Notes: generated from the sequence alone by a model not told the origin. Positions 22,307 to 30,504 are shown, counted from the stretch's first letter. The stretch is DNA of 38,788 nucleotides from CAYJRR01 sp964372275 [NCBI: uncultured bacterium] (GCA_964372275.1 CAYJRR010000031.1:1-38788); one strand, 5' to 3'. Numbers and translations: made by a program.

Positions 22307-22744
22307 ATGCAGAGCAGCCGCCGCCATTTTTCGCGCATCGCGATGCTTGCGCTGGTGATCGCCTCCGGGGCGTGGATCGTCTGGAAGGTGGTGCGCGCGT
22401 GGATGCCGTGGATCGCGCGGAGGTCCGACGGGCGCTTCGCGTTGGGACGCGCGGCACGCTTCCCGCCGGGGACGGCGACGCTGTTGCGGCGGGCGCAGGC
22501 CGTCGTCGTCCACGACGAGCTCGGCGTCCACGCCCTCTCCGCGATCTGCACCCACGAGCGCTGCACGATCCGGCCGCTTCCGGCGCGGCGGGAGCTCGTC
22601 TGCCCCTGCCACGGCTCGGCATTCGCCTACGACGGACGGGTGAAGCGGGGACCGGCGGCGGTCGACCTCCCGTGGCTGGAGCTGCGGGACGAGGGGGGCC
22701 TCCTGGTGCTCGACCCGACCCGGCGGGTTCCGCCCGCGACATAG
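22307..22744 (+). CDS. Membrane-anchored Rieske [2Fe-2S] protein
   Basis: A 145-residue protein. One N-terminal helix (IAMLALVIASGAWIVWKV) anchors a small Rieske domain (PF00355). Cluster ligands are Cys81 and His83 in CTHERC and Cys99 and His102 in CPCHGS; Cys86 and Cys101 are placed for the disulfide found in high-potential Rieske proteins. An early SSRRHF before the helix could be a weak Tat-like signal, though a twin Arg-x-Phe pattern is incomplete. No cytochrome b or oxygenase gene adjoins it, so it may serve as a lone electron carrier. GGGAG lies about 11 bases upstream, and TGC-TAGGGT lies near 22245 as a candidate -10 with a leader of about 50 bases. The 96 bases after it hold REP copy 4. 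Confidence 0.85.
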   Translation: MQSSRRHFSRIAMLALVIASGAWIVWKVVRAWMPWIARRSDGRFALGRAARFPPGTATLLRRAQAVVVHDELGVHALSAICTHERCTIRPLPARRELVCPCHGSAFAYDGRVKRGPAAVDLPWLELRDEGGLLVLDPTRRVPPAT

Positions 22745-22753
22745 GCGGAACGC

Positions 22754-22784
22754 TTCCGGGGAGTCCCGGGGAAGCCCGAAGGGC
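22754..22784. repeat. REP-like double hairpin, family 2, copy 4
   Basis: TCCGGGG-AGT-CCCGGGG-A followed by GCCC-GAA-GGGC. It is flanked by a 12-base direct repeat GGCGGAACGCTT at 22744-22755 and 22782-22793, the second being the start of a truncated further unit or a duplicated target. Confidence 0.6.
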
Positions 22785-22840
22785 GGAACGCTTGCGGCGC
22801 CGCAGGGGGGTGACTACCCTCGTGGGGTTCGGAGGCCGTC

Positions 22841-23242
22841 ATGTCACGAATCCGTGCCCTCATTTCGACGCTCGTTCTCGCCCTGGCGTTCCCGGCCGTG
22901 TCGTTCGCCGGGAGCTGCTTCCTCGCGAACAAGGATCGCGAGACGAAGATCACGATCAAGCGCGCCGGATCGCGCGTCGTCACCTCGGTCGCCGCGCGGG
23001 CGACGATGGAGATCCCCGGGACGCCGCTCACGATCGTGCTCTCCAACGGGAAGTCGATCGAGGCGCTCGACGGCGAGACGATCACCCTGCGCGGCGGCAA
23101 GCTCTCGAAGCCGACCGTCCCGGTCGACGAGGCCGAGGCGCCGCCCGCCGAGTCGGCGCCGCCCGCCGCCGCCGCGGAGGCGTCGGCGCCGCCGCCGGCC
23201 GCTGCGGCCGCCGAGGCACCGGTGGCGACGCCGTCGCCGTAG
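22841..23242 (+). CDS. Small secreted protein with Ala/Pro-rich tail
   Basis: A 133-residue protein with signal peptide (MSRIRALISTLVLALAFPAVSFA). The mature part starts GSCFLANKDRETKITIKRAG and forms a short beta-rich domain (RATMEIPGTPLTIVLSNGKSIEALDGETITLRGGKLSKP). A 45-residue Ala/Pro/Glu tail ends the protein. There is no recognised family; it may sit in the periplasm or at the envelope with the tail as a linker. GGAGG lies seven bases before the ATG. It converges with the DUF309 gene; the 78-base gap holds CCGACTCCGACTCCGG-type hexamer repeats. Confidence 0.65.
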   Translation: MSRIRALISTLVLALAFPAVSFAGSCFLANKDRETKITIKRAGSRVVTSVAARATMEIPGTPLTIVLSNGKSIEALDGETITLRGGKLSKPTVPVDEAEAPPAESAPPAAAAEASAPPPAAAAAEAPVATPSP

Positions 23243-23320
23243 CGTCGGCGACCGAACCTGGTTACGTTTCGTTCCGTCCGCCTTCCGACTCCGACTCCGG
23301 CTCCGGCCCCCTTCCGCGCG

Positions 23321-23701
23321 TCATCCCTCCGGCAACGTCGGCAGCTCTCCGAGGTCGACAACGGCTCCGCGGCCCTCGATCCAAGCGAGCGTCTGGTCGC
23401 GCAGCCGGGCGATCCGGCGGCACAGCTCGGCCACGTCGATGCCGAGCCGGTGCGGCGAATAGGGGACGAGCAATCGGTGCGCGCGCTCGAAGAGCCGGTT
23501 CGCGCCGTTGGCGTTCCCTTCGCCGACCTTCTTCGCCGCGACCGCCAACTGGATCAGCCCGCGGAACAGGTCGCGGTCCGGTCCTGACATCGGCCGCCAC
23601 GCCTCCTCCCAGGTTTCGTGCGCCTCGAAGAAGAGCCCCCGGTTGAACTCCCGCGCGCCGCGGTGGAGGGCGTCGATTGCGTCGGCGCGGCTATCGGACA
23701 T
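23321..23701 (-). CDS. DUF309 protein
   Basis: A 126-residue all-helical protein that matches DUF309 (PF03745): AREFNRGLFFEAHETWEEAWRP with the conserved N-x-G-x2-F-E-A-H-E, then DRDLFRGLIQLAVAAKK and GNANGANRLFERAHRLL. It is likely cytoplasmic; the family function is unknown, though the conserved His/Glu set suggests a metal or ligand site. Its ATG lies inside the 3' end of the upstream lipoprotein gene (11-base overlap), so translation is probably coupled. Confidence 0.85.
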   Translation of the reverse strand: MSDSRADAIDALHRGAREFNRGLFFEAHETWEEAWRPMSGPDRDLFRGLIQLAVAAKKVGEGNANGANRLFERAHRLLVPYSPHRLGIDVAELCRRIARLRDQTLAWIEGRGAVVDLGELPTLPEG

Positions 23702-26573
23702 CGAGCGACTGAGGCGTGCCGGAGCCGAGCTCGATCGAGTCGGTGGGCGCGTCGAGTGACGTCCCCTCGGCGCGCTTCAGGAACGCCGGGTCGTTCGTCG
23801 ACTCCTGGGTGACGTACCAGGCGTCGAGGCAGGCCTCGTCGTTCGGATCGGAACATCGCGCCGAAAGCGCCAGGCAGTTCACCGAATCGCCGAGCGAGGG
23901 CCAGGCGTCGATCACCTCGCCCCCCGTCGCCGCGTCGCCGGTCGCCACCCGAAGCGGTCCGTCGTCATCGCGGCGGAGGATCCACAACGACGCGTCGCGC
24001 GGGTCGAGCGCGATCGGCGAGCAACCGTTCTGCGGCTCGATCAGGATGTCGTTGAACCGGAAGGTGACGGTGAAGGCCGGATCGACCGTCGCCGCCGCCG
24101 GCTTCACGCGGCCGGCGGTCCAGGTCGCGTAGGGGGCGCCGTCGGGGAGGTGCGCGACGTAGCAGGCCCCGTCGTCCGCCGCCGCGACGCGAACGGGGGC
24201 CAGGCCCAACGCCGGGCTCGCGACGGCGCTGGCGTCGGGGAGCGAACCGACCGCGGCGCAGGTGCCGGCGAGCGCGTCGCAGCGCCAGATCGTCTGGTCG
24301 GTCGAACCGAAGGAACCTTCCGGCGAGCGCGTGGTCGCGGCGCAGAGCCACCGGCCGCTCGCCGAGAGCGACAGATCGCCCACCAGGTCGGGCTCGCCGA
24401 CGATCCCCGGTCCGATCGCGATCTCCTCCTCGACGGCGAGGTAGGGGTCGACGCGACGGAGGGTGGTCACCCCCTGAAAGGCGTTGTGGCCGACCCACGC
24501 CCCCCCGGTGGGGATCGCCACCGCCGGGCGCCACTTCTCGATCGGACCGTCGGGGGGCCCTTGCTGGACGACGATCTCTCCGCGGTCGTTCCTCACCGAG
24601 AAGCCGCCGGCGAAGGGATCGCCGTCGTCGGAGTACCAGACCGTTCCGCGCGTCGGATCGCCGGCGAGCCGGGCGCGCTCCCCGACCAGGCCCGGGAGGC
24701 GCTCCACGCTGCGAAGGTGAAACGGAATCTTCGCCACCAGCCCGACGTCTCCCGACGCGCCGGTCTCGAAGGTCGCCACCGCGTTTCCCGAGACCGGGTC
24801 GACGGCGAGCGAGTGCCACGAAAAGATGCCCGACGCCGTGTCGCCGATGATCGCGTCGGGCGGGATCGATCCGGCGAAGGTCCAGCGGTCGCCGAGGTAT
24901 TCGTAACGGAAGAGCACCTGGGAGAGGCCGTCGACGAACCACAGCGACGCCGTTTCGCGGTCGGAGACAAAGATCGGGTTTCCGCCGAGATTGAGCTGTC
25001 CGGAGAAGGCGGGGATCCCCGGCTCCTCCGAGGCCTCCCCGGTCTCGGGGTCGACCGCGAGCACGGTGTCGGTGTTGATGCTGTGCACGAGCAACCGGTT
25101 GCCGTCGGGATGCGCCGTCATGGCGCGCGCGTAGGTGAAGTCAAACGTCGGATCCGGCAACAGGACGAGCGAGCTCCCCTCCAGGCATCGAAGACCCGGC
25201 GTTCCCGCCGCGTCCTCGCCGAGCACGCACACCCGGCCGTCGGGCAGCGCGGCGGCCGAGTCGAAGCGGCCGAGCAGGACGTTGTCGGAGGAGACCGGCG
25301 TCCAGGAGCCGGCGGTGTCGAGGATTCCGATCCGCGTGCCGATCGTCCAGCAGCGACCGTCGTCGCGGGGGAGGACGGCGGTCGCCCCCGCAGGTCCGGT
25401 CTGTCCGAACGGAGCGCCGTCGTCGCGCTTCGCCTCGACCGGATTTCCGCCGCCCGGGGCGAGGACGACGAACGCGGCAACCGAGGTGGTCTCGCCGGCG
25501 TCGTCGTAGCGGACGACGGCGCACCGGTCGGTGAGCGAGGGAACGGTGAAGGCGTCCTTCGACGCCGGCGGCGACGTCGTCGGCGCCGGGTACCATCGTT
25601 CGACCGCGCGGAACGCTCCGTCCAGCCGGACGATCGGCGGCGCGGGGCCGGCGATGATCCCGTCGCCGGCCGCGAGGAACGTCCCGTCCCCCGGCGCGAA
25701 CGCGCCCCCCATCTGCCCGTTCGGAAAGGACACCAGCCCGGCGGTCGTGACGTACCCGGTCGTCGCGCGAGGGTGGTCGGGAAAGACGCGCAGAAGCCGG
25801 CTCGGGAATCGCGTCGAGACCCATACCTGTTTGCTCACGCTCACCGTCAGCGAGCCGCTTTCCCGGGCCAGGCCGTCGGTGGCGGTGACCTGGAACCGGA
25901 AGAAGTCGCCGGTCGACGGCACGTCGAATCGCGCGCGGCGGCCGTCTTCGTCGAGCGGGACCGGCTCCGGTCCCGCCCCCGCGACGCGCGCCCAGGAGAA
26001 GGCGAGCGGATCGCCGTCGGCGTCGGTCGTGGTGCAGGTGTCCGGATCGGGCCGGCCGCCGCAGGCGTCGAGGACGACGGGGCCCCGGGCGACGAACATC
26101 GTTCCGCCGGCGTCCGGCGCGGGCTCCTCGTTCCGCACGACGACCGCGGCCGAGGCGACGCCGATGTGCCCTTCCCGGTCGGTCACGCGCACGCAGACGA
26201 TGCGAATCACGTCGCCGGTCCCGTCTTCGCCGAACGCCGCCTCTTCGACCGGCAGGGTCGTCTCCAGCGTCGCCCCCTCCGTCGGCGGCGTTTGGAAGGC
26301 GCGCGAATCGGCAGCCCGGCCGGCGCACTGGTCGTTCTCCAGCTCGAAGGCATAGCGCAAGCCACCGCTCCCCCCTTTGCTCTCGGACGCGTCGAGAAGG
26401 AACGGGGTGTTTCGGCCGCCTTGGTTGATGACGGTGTCGGTCTCGCCGACCGCCCGGATGACGAGCTTCGCGCGCGGCGCGACGGCCGGATCGAACGGAT
26501 TGTCCCGCTCCGGAATGGCGCAGGCCCACGGCGCGATCGCCGCGAGCAGAAGGAGAGTCCCTCGTTTCGGCAC
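23691..26573 (-). CDS. Large lipoprotein with PKD-like and beta-propeller regions
   Basis: A 960-residue protein. A short signal peptide with lipobox APWAC (Cys18) is followed by AIPERDNPFDPAV, a linker common in lipoproteins of Fibrobacter and myxobacteria. Residues about 35-270 hold two Ig/PKD-like domains (FLLDASESKGGSGGLRYAFE, LDACGGRPDPDTCTTTDADG with a Ca-type Asp cluster). The rest is a beta-propeller-like repeat (WVSTRFPSRLLRVFP, GRVCVLGEDAAGTPGLRCLE, LLVHSINTDTVLAVDPETG, VWYSDDGDPFAGGFSV). It is probably surface-exposed; function is unknown. The GTG at 26573 lies seven bases after TAGGAT, without a ribosome binding site. An ATG near 26670 in frame would overlap the divergent gene and add a non-signal sequence. 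DUF309 is coupled downstream. Confidence 0.75.
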   Translation of the reverse strand: MPKRGTLLLLAAIAPWACAIPERDNPFDPAVAPRAKLVIRAVGETDTVINQGGRNTPFLLDASESKGGSGGLRYAFELENDQCAGRAADSRAFQTPPTEGATLETTLPVEEAAFGEDGTGDVIRIVCVRVTDREGHIGVASAAVVVRNEEPAPDAGGTMFVARGPVVLDACGGRPDPDTCTTTDADGDPLAFSWARVAGAGPEPVPLDEDGRRARFDVPSTGDFFRFQVTATDGLARESGSLTVSVSKQVWVSTRFPSRLLRVFPDHPRATTGYVTTAGLVSFPNGQMGGAFAPGDGTFLAAGDGIIAGPAPPIVRLDGAFRAVERWYPAPTTSPPASKDAFTVPSLTDRCAVVRYDDAGETTSVAAFVVLAPGGGNPVEAKRDDGAPFGQTGPAGATAVLPRDDGRCWTIGTRIGILDTAGSWTPVSSDNVLLGRFDSAAALPDGRVCVLGEDAAGTPGLRCLEGSSLVLLPDPTFDFTYARAMTAHPDGNRLLVHSINTDTVLAVDPETGEASEEPGIPAFSGQLNLGGNPIFVSDRETASLWFVDGLSQVLFRYEYLGDRWTFAGSIPPDAIIGDTASGIFSWHSLAVDPVSGNAVATFETGASGDVGLVAKIPFHLRSVERLPGLVGERARLAGDPTRGTVWYSDDGDPFAGGFSVRNDRGEIVVQQGPPDGPIEKWRPAVAIPTGGAWVGHNAFQGVTTLRRVDPYLAVEEEIAIGPGIVGEPDLVGDLSLSASGRWLCAATTRSPEGSFGSTDQTIWRCDALAGTCAAVGSLPDASAVASPALGLAPVRVAAADDGACYVAHLPDGAPYATWTAGRVKPAAATVDPAFTVTFRFNDILIEPQNGCSPIALDPRDASLWILRRDDDGPLRVATGDAATGGEVIDAWPSLGDSVNCLALSARCSDPNDEACLDAWYVTQESTNDPAFLKRAEGTSLDAPTDSIELGSGTPQSLDVR

Positions 26574-26580
26574 GGGGGGG

Positions 26581-26586
26581 ATCCTA
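26581..26586 (-). promoter_or_regulatory. -10 box of the large lipoprotein gene, leaderless type
   Basis: Minus-strand TAGGAT, seven bases before the GTG start; the intervening bases are all C, so no ribosome binding site is possible. Confidence 0.4.
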
Positions 26587-26631
26587 TGCGATCCGTCGAC
26601 GTCCCGTCTTCGGCTCGGCGCCGCCGGACGC

Positions 26632-26660
26632 TTGCCGTGGCGCCTTCGTTTCGGTATTTT
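26632..26660 (+). promoter_or_regulatory. Promoter of the radical SAM gene, leaderless type
   Basis: TTGCCG (26632-26637), a 17-base spacer, then TATTTT (26655-26660), followed by seven bases and the ATG at 26668. Both boxes match sigma70 consensus at four of six positions. Confidence 0.5.
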
Positions 26661-26667
26661 GTTCGGC

Positions 26668-27702
26668 ATGGCGATGCGCCCGGTTTCGAACCCGCCGAAC
26701 CCCTGGGCGACGACGACGGTCGACTGGATCGACGCCCCGCCGATCGCGGAGCTCGCGCTGTTCGAGGAGGAGGCGCGGACCGTCCTCTCCGAGAACGACA
26801 GCCCGGACGTCGGCTTCCGGTGGTCGCTCAATCCCTACCGCGGATGTTTTCATGGATGCTCGTACTGCTACGCGCGGCCGACGCATCAATACCTGGAGCT
26901 CGGGGCGGGGACCGACTTCGAGCGGAAGATCGTGGTGAAGGTGAATGCGGCGGAGCGCCTCGAGGAGGCGTTTCGCAAGAAGGGCTGGCGCGGGGAGACG
27001 GTCGTCTTCTCGGGGAACACCGACTGCTACCAGCCGATCGAGGCCTGCTACGGGCTCACGCGCCGCTGCCTCGAGGTCTGCGCGGCGTTTCGCAATCCGG
27101 TCGGGATCATCACCAAAGGGGCGCTGATCCGCCGCGACCTCGACCTCTTGCAGGAGCTCCACCGGCACGCCCGCGTGCGGGTGAACATGAGCGTCGCCTT
27201 CGCCGACGACGCGATGGCCCGGAGGATCGAACCGTGGGCGCCGTCGCCGACGACGCGCTTCGCGGCGCTGCGCGCGCTGGCGGACGCCGGGATCCCGGTG
27301 GGGCTGGCGCTGGCGCCGATCATCCCCGGGATGAACGACGCCCAGATTCCCGAGATCCTGGAACGGGCGCGCGACGCCGGGGCGAGGCGCGCCTTTCGCG
27401 TGTTGTTGCGGCTTCCGGCGGAGGTGAAGCCGGTCTTTCTCGGACGGCTGCGCGAGACGGACCCCGGACGAGCCTCGAAGGTGGAGAACGCCGTCCGCGA
27501 GATGCGCGGCGGCGCGCTCTACAGGAGCGCCTTCGGCGCACGCGGGGTCGGAGAGGGGGCGCGATGGGACGCGATCGATTGGCTGTTCGAGCGGACCTGC
27601 CGCCGCCTCGGACTCGAGACCGGAGAGCGTTCCGACGGCGAGGACGGCGCGCCGACCACGTTCCGTCGCCCCGGTGACCCGTTCGGACTGTTCGATCGGT
27701 GA
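26668..27702 (+). CDS. PA0069/SplB-like radical SAM protein
   Basis: A 344-residue protein. NPYRGCFHGCSYCYARPTH holds the cluster motif Cys60-x3-Cys64-x2-Cys67, after an N-terminal FEEEARTVLSENDSPDVGF. Downstream are VVFSGNTDCYQPIEACYGLTRRCLEVC, IITKGALIRRDLDLLQEL, VNMSVAFADDAMARRIEP and LAPIIPGMND, typical of the COG1533 (spore photoproduct lyase-like) group that includes PA0069. It should bind [4Fe-4S] and SAM; the reaction is unknown. Two ATGs lie two codons apart; the first fits the TATTTT box seven bases upstream. The DUF1684 gene follows after 46 bases. Confidence 0.88.
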   Translation: MAMRPVSNPPNPWATTTVDWIDAPPIAELALFEEEARTVLSENDSPDVGFRWSLNPYRGCFHGCSYCYARPTHQYLELGAGTDFERKIVVKVNAAERLEEAFRKKGWRGETVVFSGNTDCYQPIEACYGLTRRCLEVCAAFRNPVGIITKGALIRRDLDLLQELHRHARVRVNMSVAFADDAMARRIEPWAPSPTTRFAALRALADAGIPVGLALAPIIPGMNDAQIPEILERARDAGARRAFRVLLRLPAEVKPVFLGRLRETDPGRASKVENAVREMRGGALYRSAFGARGVGEGARWDAIDWLFERTCRRLGLETGERSDGEDGAPTTFRRPGDPFGLFDR

Positions 27703-27709
27703 CCGATTC

Positions 27710-27739
27710 TTGCTCTCCGGGCCCCGCCCCCAGTATGGT
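27710..27739 (+). promoter_or_regulatory. Promoter of the DUF1684 gene, leaderless type
   Basis: TTGCTC (27710-27715), an 18-base spacer, TATGGT (27734-27739), then nine bases to the ATG at 27749. No ribosome binding site is present. Confidence 0.4.
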
Positions 27740-27748
27740 GTCCCTCCC

Positions 27749-28672
27749 ATGCGCGCCTGGCCCTTGACGATCCCGATCCTCTTCGCCGCCGCCTGCGGTC
27801 CGAAGACGCCGACCTACCTGGGGACCGATTCCACGATGTTCGAGAAGGAGATCCTCGAGTGGCGTGAGAAGCGCGTCGCTCGCCTGAAGGCAGACGGAAG
27901 CTGGTTGTCGCTCGCCGGTCTGTACTGGCTGGACGAAGGGACGAAGTCGATCGGCTCGATGCCGGGAAGCGACCTGCTGCTCCCCCCGATGGCCCCGGCA
28001 GCGGTCGGGTCGATCACCCGCGCCGGCAAACAGGTGACCCTCAAGGTCAATTCGGGGGTCAGTGCGACCGTCAACGGCCAGCTCGTGACCGTGCGGCAGC
28101 TCGTCTCCGACGCCGATCCAAACGTCGAGCCGGACAAGGTGAAGATCGGAACGTTCACCTTCTACGTGATCGAGCGCGGCGACTCGAAGAACGGCGAGCG
28201 GGTGGGGATCCGCCTGCTCGACAGCGAGACGGTCGCCCGACGCAACTTCAAAGGGATCGAGAGCTATCCGCCGAAACCGGAATGGCGCATCGTCGGAAAG
28301 TGGGTGCCCCACGCCAGCCCACGCGTGGTGCAGATCCCGACCGTGATCGGGACGGTCGAGGAGATGACCTCCCCCGGCGCGGTCGTCTTCACCGTCAACG
28401 GCCTCGAGCAGCGTCTCGAGCCGGTGGTGGAGCAGGGACACGACAAACTCTTCTTCATCTTCGGCGACGAGACCAACGGGCCCGAGACCTACGGTGCCGG
28501 CCGGTTCCTCTACGCCGAGCCGGCGACCAAGGACGGGTTTGTGATCCTCGACTTCAACAAGGCCTACAACCCGCCGTGCGCCTTCTCCCCGTACGCGACC
28601 TGTCCGCTGCCCCCCGAAGGGAACCGTCTCGCGATCCGCGTCGAGGCCGGCGAGAAGAAGTACGACCACTGA
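27749..28672 (+). CDS. DUF1684 lipoprotein
   Basis: A 307-residue protein with lipobox LFAAAC. It matches DUF1684 (PF07920): EILEWREKRVARLKADGSWLSLAGLYWLDEG, TFYVIERGDSKNGERVGIRLLDSE, FKGIESYPPKPEWRI and the C-terminal signature NPPCAFSPYATCPLPPEGNRLAIRVEAGEKKY. The family has no known activity; its conserved Cys pair and Pro-rich loop are intact. The lipobox suggests it works in the periplasm. The gene is followed after 16 bases by a small membrane protein and then PepQ, likely in one transcript, since the later genes have ribosome binding sites and no promoter of their own. Confidence 0.88.
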   Translation: MRAWPLTIPILFAAACGPKTPTYLGTDSTMFEKEILEWREKRVARLKADGSWLSLAGLYWLDEGTKSIGSMPGSDLLLPPMAPAAVGSITRAGKQVTLKVNSGVSATVNGQLVTVRQLVSDADPNVEPDKVKIGTFTFYVIERGDSKNGERVGIRLLDSETVARRNFKGIESYPPKPEWRIVGKWVPHASPRVVQIPTVIGTVEEMTSPGAVVFTVNGLEQRLEPVVEQGHDKLFFIFGDETNGPETYGAGRFLYAEPATKDGFVILDFNKAYNPPCAFSPYATCPLPPEGNRLAIRVEAGEKKYDH

Positions 28673-28688
28673 CCCTGGAAGGTTTTCC

Positions 28689-29090
28689 ATGCAAGAGAAG
28701 GTGCAGCCTCCGGCGTACGGGCTGATCGCCTCGGCGGCGATCAGCGCGCTCTTGAACCTGGCCTCGATCGCGATGAACGTGCTGGGGATCACCATGATGG
28801 GTATGGGGGATTCGCCGTTCGGCGCCATGGGCGGGGAGGAGGTCCTGCCGGCGACGATGATCCGCACGATCTCGATCGCTTCGTCCGCGTTCGGCATCCT
28901 GATCCAGGGGGTCGTCGGCTACGGCGGATACAAGATGTTGAAGCTCGAGAGTCACGGCTTCGCGCTCGCCGCGGCGATCCTGGCCGCGATCCCGTGTTTC
29001 AACGGCTGCTGCCTCATCAGCACGCCGATCGGGATCTGGGCGCTGGTCGTCCTGAACGACAGCGCCGTCAAGGAGTCGTTCCGGGGGTAA
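28689..29090 (+). CDS. Small membrane protein with three or four helices
   Basis: A 133-residue protein with helices at about 9-30 (AYGLIASAAISALLNLASIA), 55-80 (MIRTISIASSAFGILIQGVVGYGGY) and 90-125 (FALAAAILAAIPCFNGCCLISTPIGIWALVVL). The ending PCFNGCCLISTPIGIWALVVLNDSAVKESF recalls uncharacterised inner-membrane proteins that end in a similar GxWALxVLxDPxV motif. GGAAGG lies six bases before the ATG. It sits 16 bases after DUF1684 and four before PepQ, so it belongs to the same operon. Function is unknown. Confidence 0.7.
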   Translation: MQEKVQPPAYGLIASAAISALLNLASIAMNVLGITMMGMGDSPFGAMGGEEVLPATMIRTISIASSAFGILIQGVVGYGGYKMLKLESHGFALAAAILAAIPCFNGCCLISTPIGIWALVVLNDSAVKESFRG

Positions 29091-29094
29091 CGGA

Positions 29095-30420
29095 ATGGAC
29101 GATCGTCTCCGCGCCGAACTCGAGGCGCTCTACCCGGAACACGTCGCGACGCTGGGGAAGGGCTACGGACGGTCGCTCGAGTCGAACGGTTTCGACGGGG
29201 TGCTGATTCACGCCGGATCGCCCAAGATTCGGTCGATCTTCGACGACCAGTACTGGCCGTTGCGCGTCACCCCCCACTACCAGCACTGGCTCCCCCTCGC
29301 CGTCGCCGACGGCGCGCTGCTGGTCCTCCCGGGACGCCGGCCGGTCCTGTTCCACAACGTGGAGCGGAGCTTCTGGGAGGGGCCGGTCGAGCCGGAGTCG
29401 GACCACTTCTGGGGCGCCTTCGACGTGGTGGAGGTCGACGGACCCTCGAAGATCCGCCACCGCCTGCCGCCGGGCCGCCTGGCGTTCGTCGGCGAAGACC
29501 TTCCTCGCGCGTCGTCGTGGGGATTCTCCCCGGACGCGATCAACCCCGAGCGTCTGGTCGCCGCACTGGATGCGCTGCGGACTCGGAAGACCGCCTACGA
29601 GCGTGCCGCGCTCGCCGAAGCCAACCGCCGCGCGGCGGCCGGCCACGAGCGAGTGTTGGCCGCCTTCCGTGACGGGGAGCGAAGCGAGCTCGAGCTGCAC
29701 CTGCTCTTCCTCGAGGCGACGCGCCAAGACGACGTCGAGACCCCGTACAAGAACATCGTCGCGCTCGGGAACCATGCCGCCACGCTGCACCACGTCGGCT
29801 ACTCGCGGCGGGCGGGGCCTGCGGAGGCGTTGCTTCTTGACGCCGGCGCGACCTGTCTCGGGTACGCGAGCGACGTGACCCGTACCGCGGTGAAGGGTCG
29901 AAGCGCCGCAGCGCAGGTCTTCGCGGAGCTGGTGATCCGGCTGGACCGCCTGCAGCAGGCGATCTGCGCCGAAGTAAAACCGGGGGTCCCCTACGAATCG
30001 CTGCACAACCGGGCGCACGAGCGCCTCGCACCGATCCTGCGCGAGCTCGGCATCGCCCGCGGAAGCGACGCGGAGCTCGTCGAGTCCGGCGTTACGCGAA
30101 AGTTCCTTCCTCACGGACTGGGCCATTCGCTCGGGCTCCAGACCCACGACGTCGGATGCGCCGTCGTCCGTCCGGAACCTCGCAACCCGTTCCTGCGCAA
30201 CACCTCCACCGTGGAGGTGGGGCAGGTCTTCACCGTGGAGCCCGGGTGCTACTTCATCGACAGCCTGCTCGAGGAGCTGCGCGCGTCCGACGAGGGCCGT
30301 CGCGTCGACTGGAAGCTCGTCGACGAGCTCAAGCGATTCGGCGGCGTGCGCATCGAAGACGACCTGGTCGTGGAGGCCTCGGGGGCGCGAAACCTCACCC
30401 GCGAATTCCTGCCGGCGTGA
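29095..30420 (+). CDS. pepQ: Xaa-Pro dipeptidase
   Basis: A 441-residue protein, nearly the same length as E. coli PepQ (443). The C-terminal M24 'pita-bread' domain has all five metal ligands: Asp249 and Asp260 (LLLDAGATCLGYASDVTRT), His340 (LPHGLGHSLGLQTHD), Glu382 (TVEPG) and Glu421 (GVRIEDD), at positions close to those of E. coli. The N-terminal domain starts MDDRLRAELEALYPEHVATL and contains HYQHWLPLAVADGALLVLPG. It hydrolyses dipeptides with C-terminal proline in the cytoplasm with two Mn ions. The ATG is preceded by GGGGGTAACGG and lies four bases after the membrane-protein gene. The palindromic tract at 30428-30504 follows the stop. Confidence 0.93.
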   Translation: MDDRLRAELEALYPEHVATLGKGYGRSLESNGFDGVLIHAGSPKIRSIFDDQYWPLRVTPHYQHWLPLAVADGALLVLPGRRPVLFHNVERSFWEGPVEPESDHFWGAFDVVEVDGPSKIRHRLPPGRLAFVGEDLPRASSWGFSPDAINPERLVAALDALRTRKTAYERAALAEANRRAAAGHERVLAAFRDGERSELELHLLFLEATRQDDVETPYKNIVALGNHAATLHHVGYSRRAGPAEALLLDAGATCLGYASDVTRTAVKGRSAAAQVFAELVIRLDRLQQAICAEVKPGVPYESLHNRAHERLAPILRELGIARGSDAELVESGVTRKFLPHGLGHSLGLQTHDVGCAVVRPEPRNPFLRNTSTVEVGQVFTVEPGCYFIDSLLEELRASDEGRRVDWKLVDELKRFGGVRIEDDLVVEASGARNLTREFLPA

Positions 30421-30427
30421 GCCGTGG

Positions 30428-30504
30428 CGATCGGATCCGTTACGGATACGGATTCCGATCGGATCCGAGTCGGTAACGGTTGCCGTTTCGGATCCGATCC
30501 GACC
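30428..30504. repeat. GATC-dense palindromic tract, copy 2
   Basis: Repeats of CGGATC, GGATCC and CGATTC. CCGTTAC (30437-30443) pairs with GTAACGG (30473-30479), and the sequence between folds further, so the tract may act as the terminator of pepQ. It shares CGGATCCGATCCGAC and GATTCCGAT/GATCCGAGTCG blocks with 3886-3956. Confidence 0.5.

Noticed and set aside
26574-26670. Longer start (ATG near 26670) for the large lipoprotein
   Set aside because: It would put an Arg-rich segment before the signal peptide and overlap the divergent radical SAM start; the GTG at 26573 gives a normal lipoprotein signal.
24150-27677. Plus-strand open frame of more than 1,100 codons opposite the large lipoprotein gene
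   Set aside because: It is Arg/Gly/Ala-rich without domain content and mirrors the codon pattern of the minus-strand lipoprotein and then runs through the radical SAM gene out of frame. High GC makes such shadows common.
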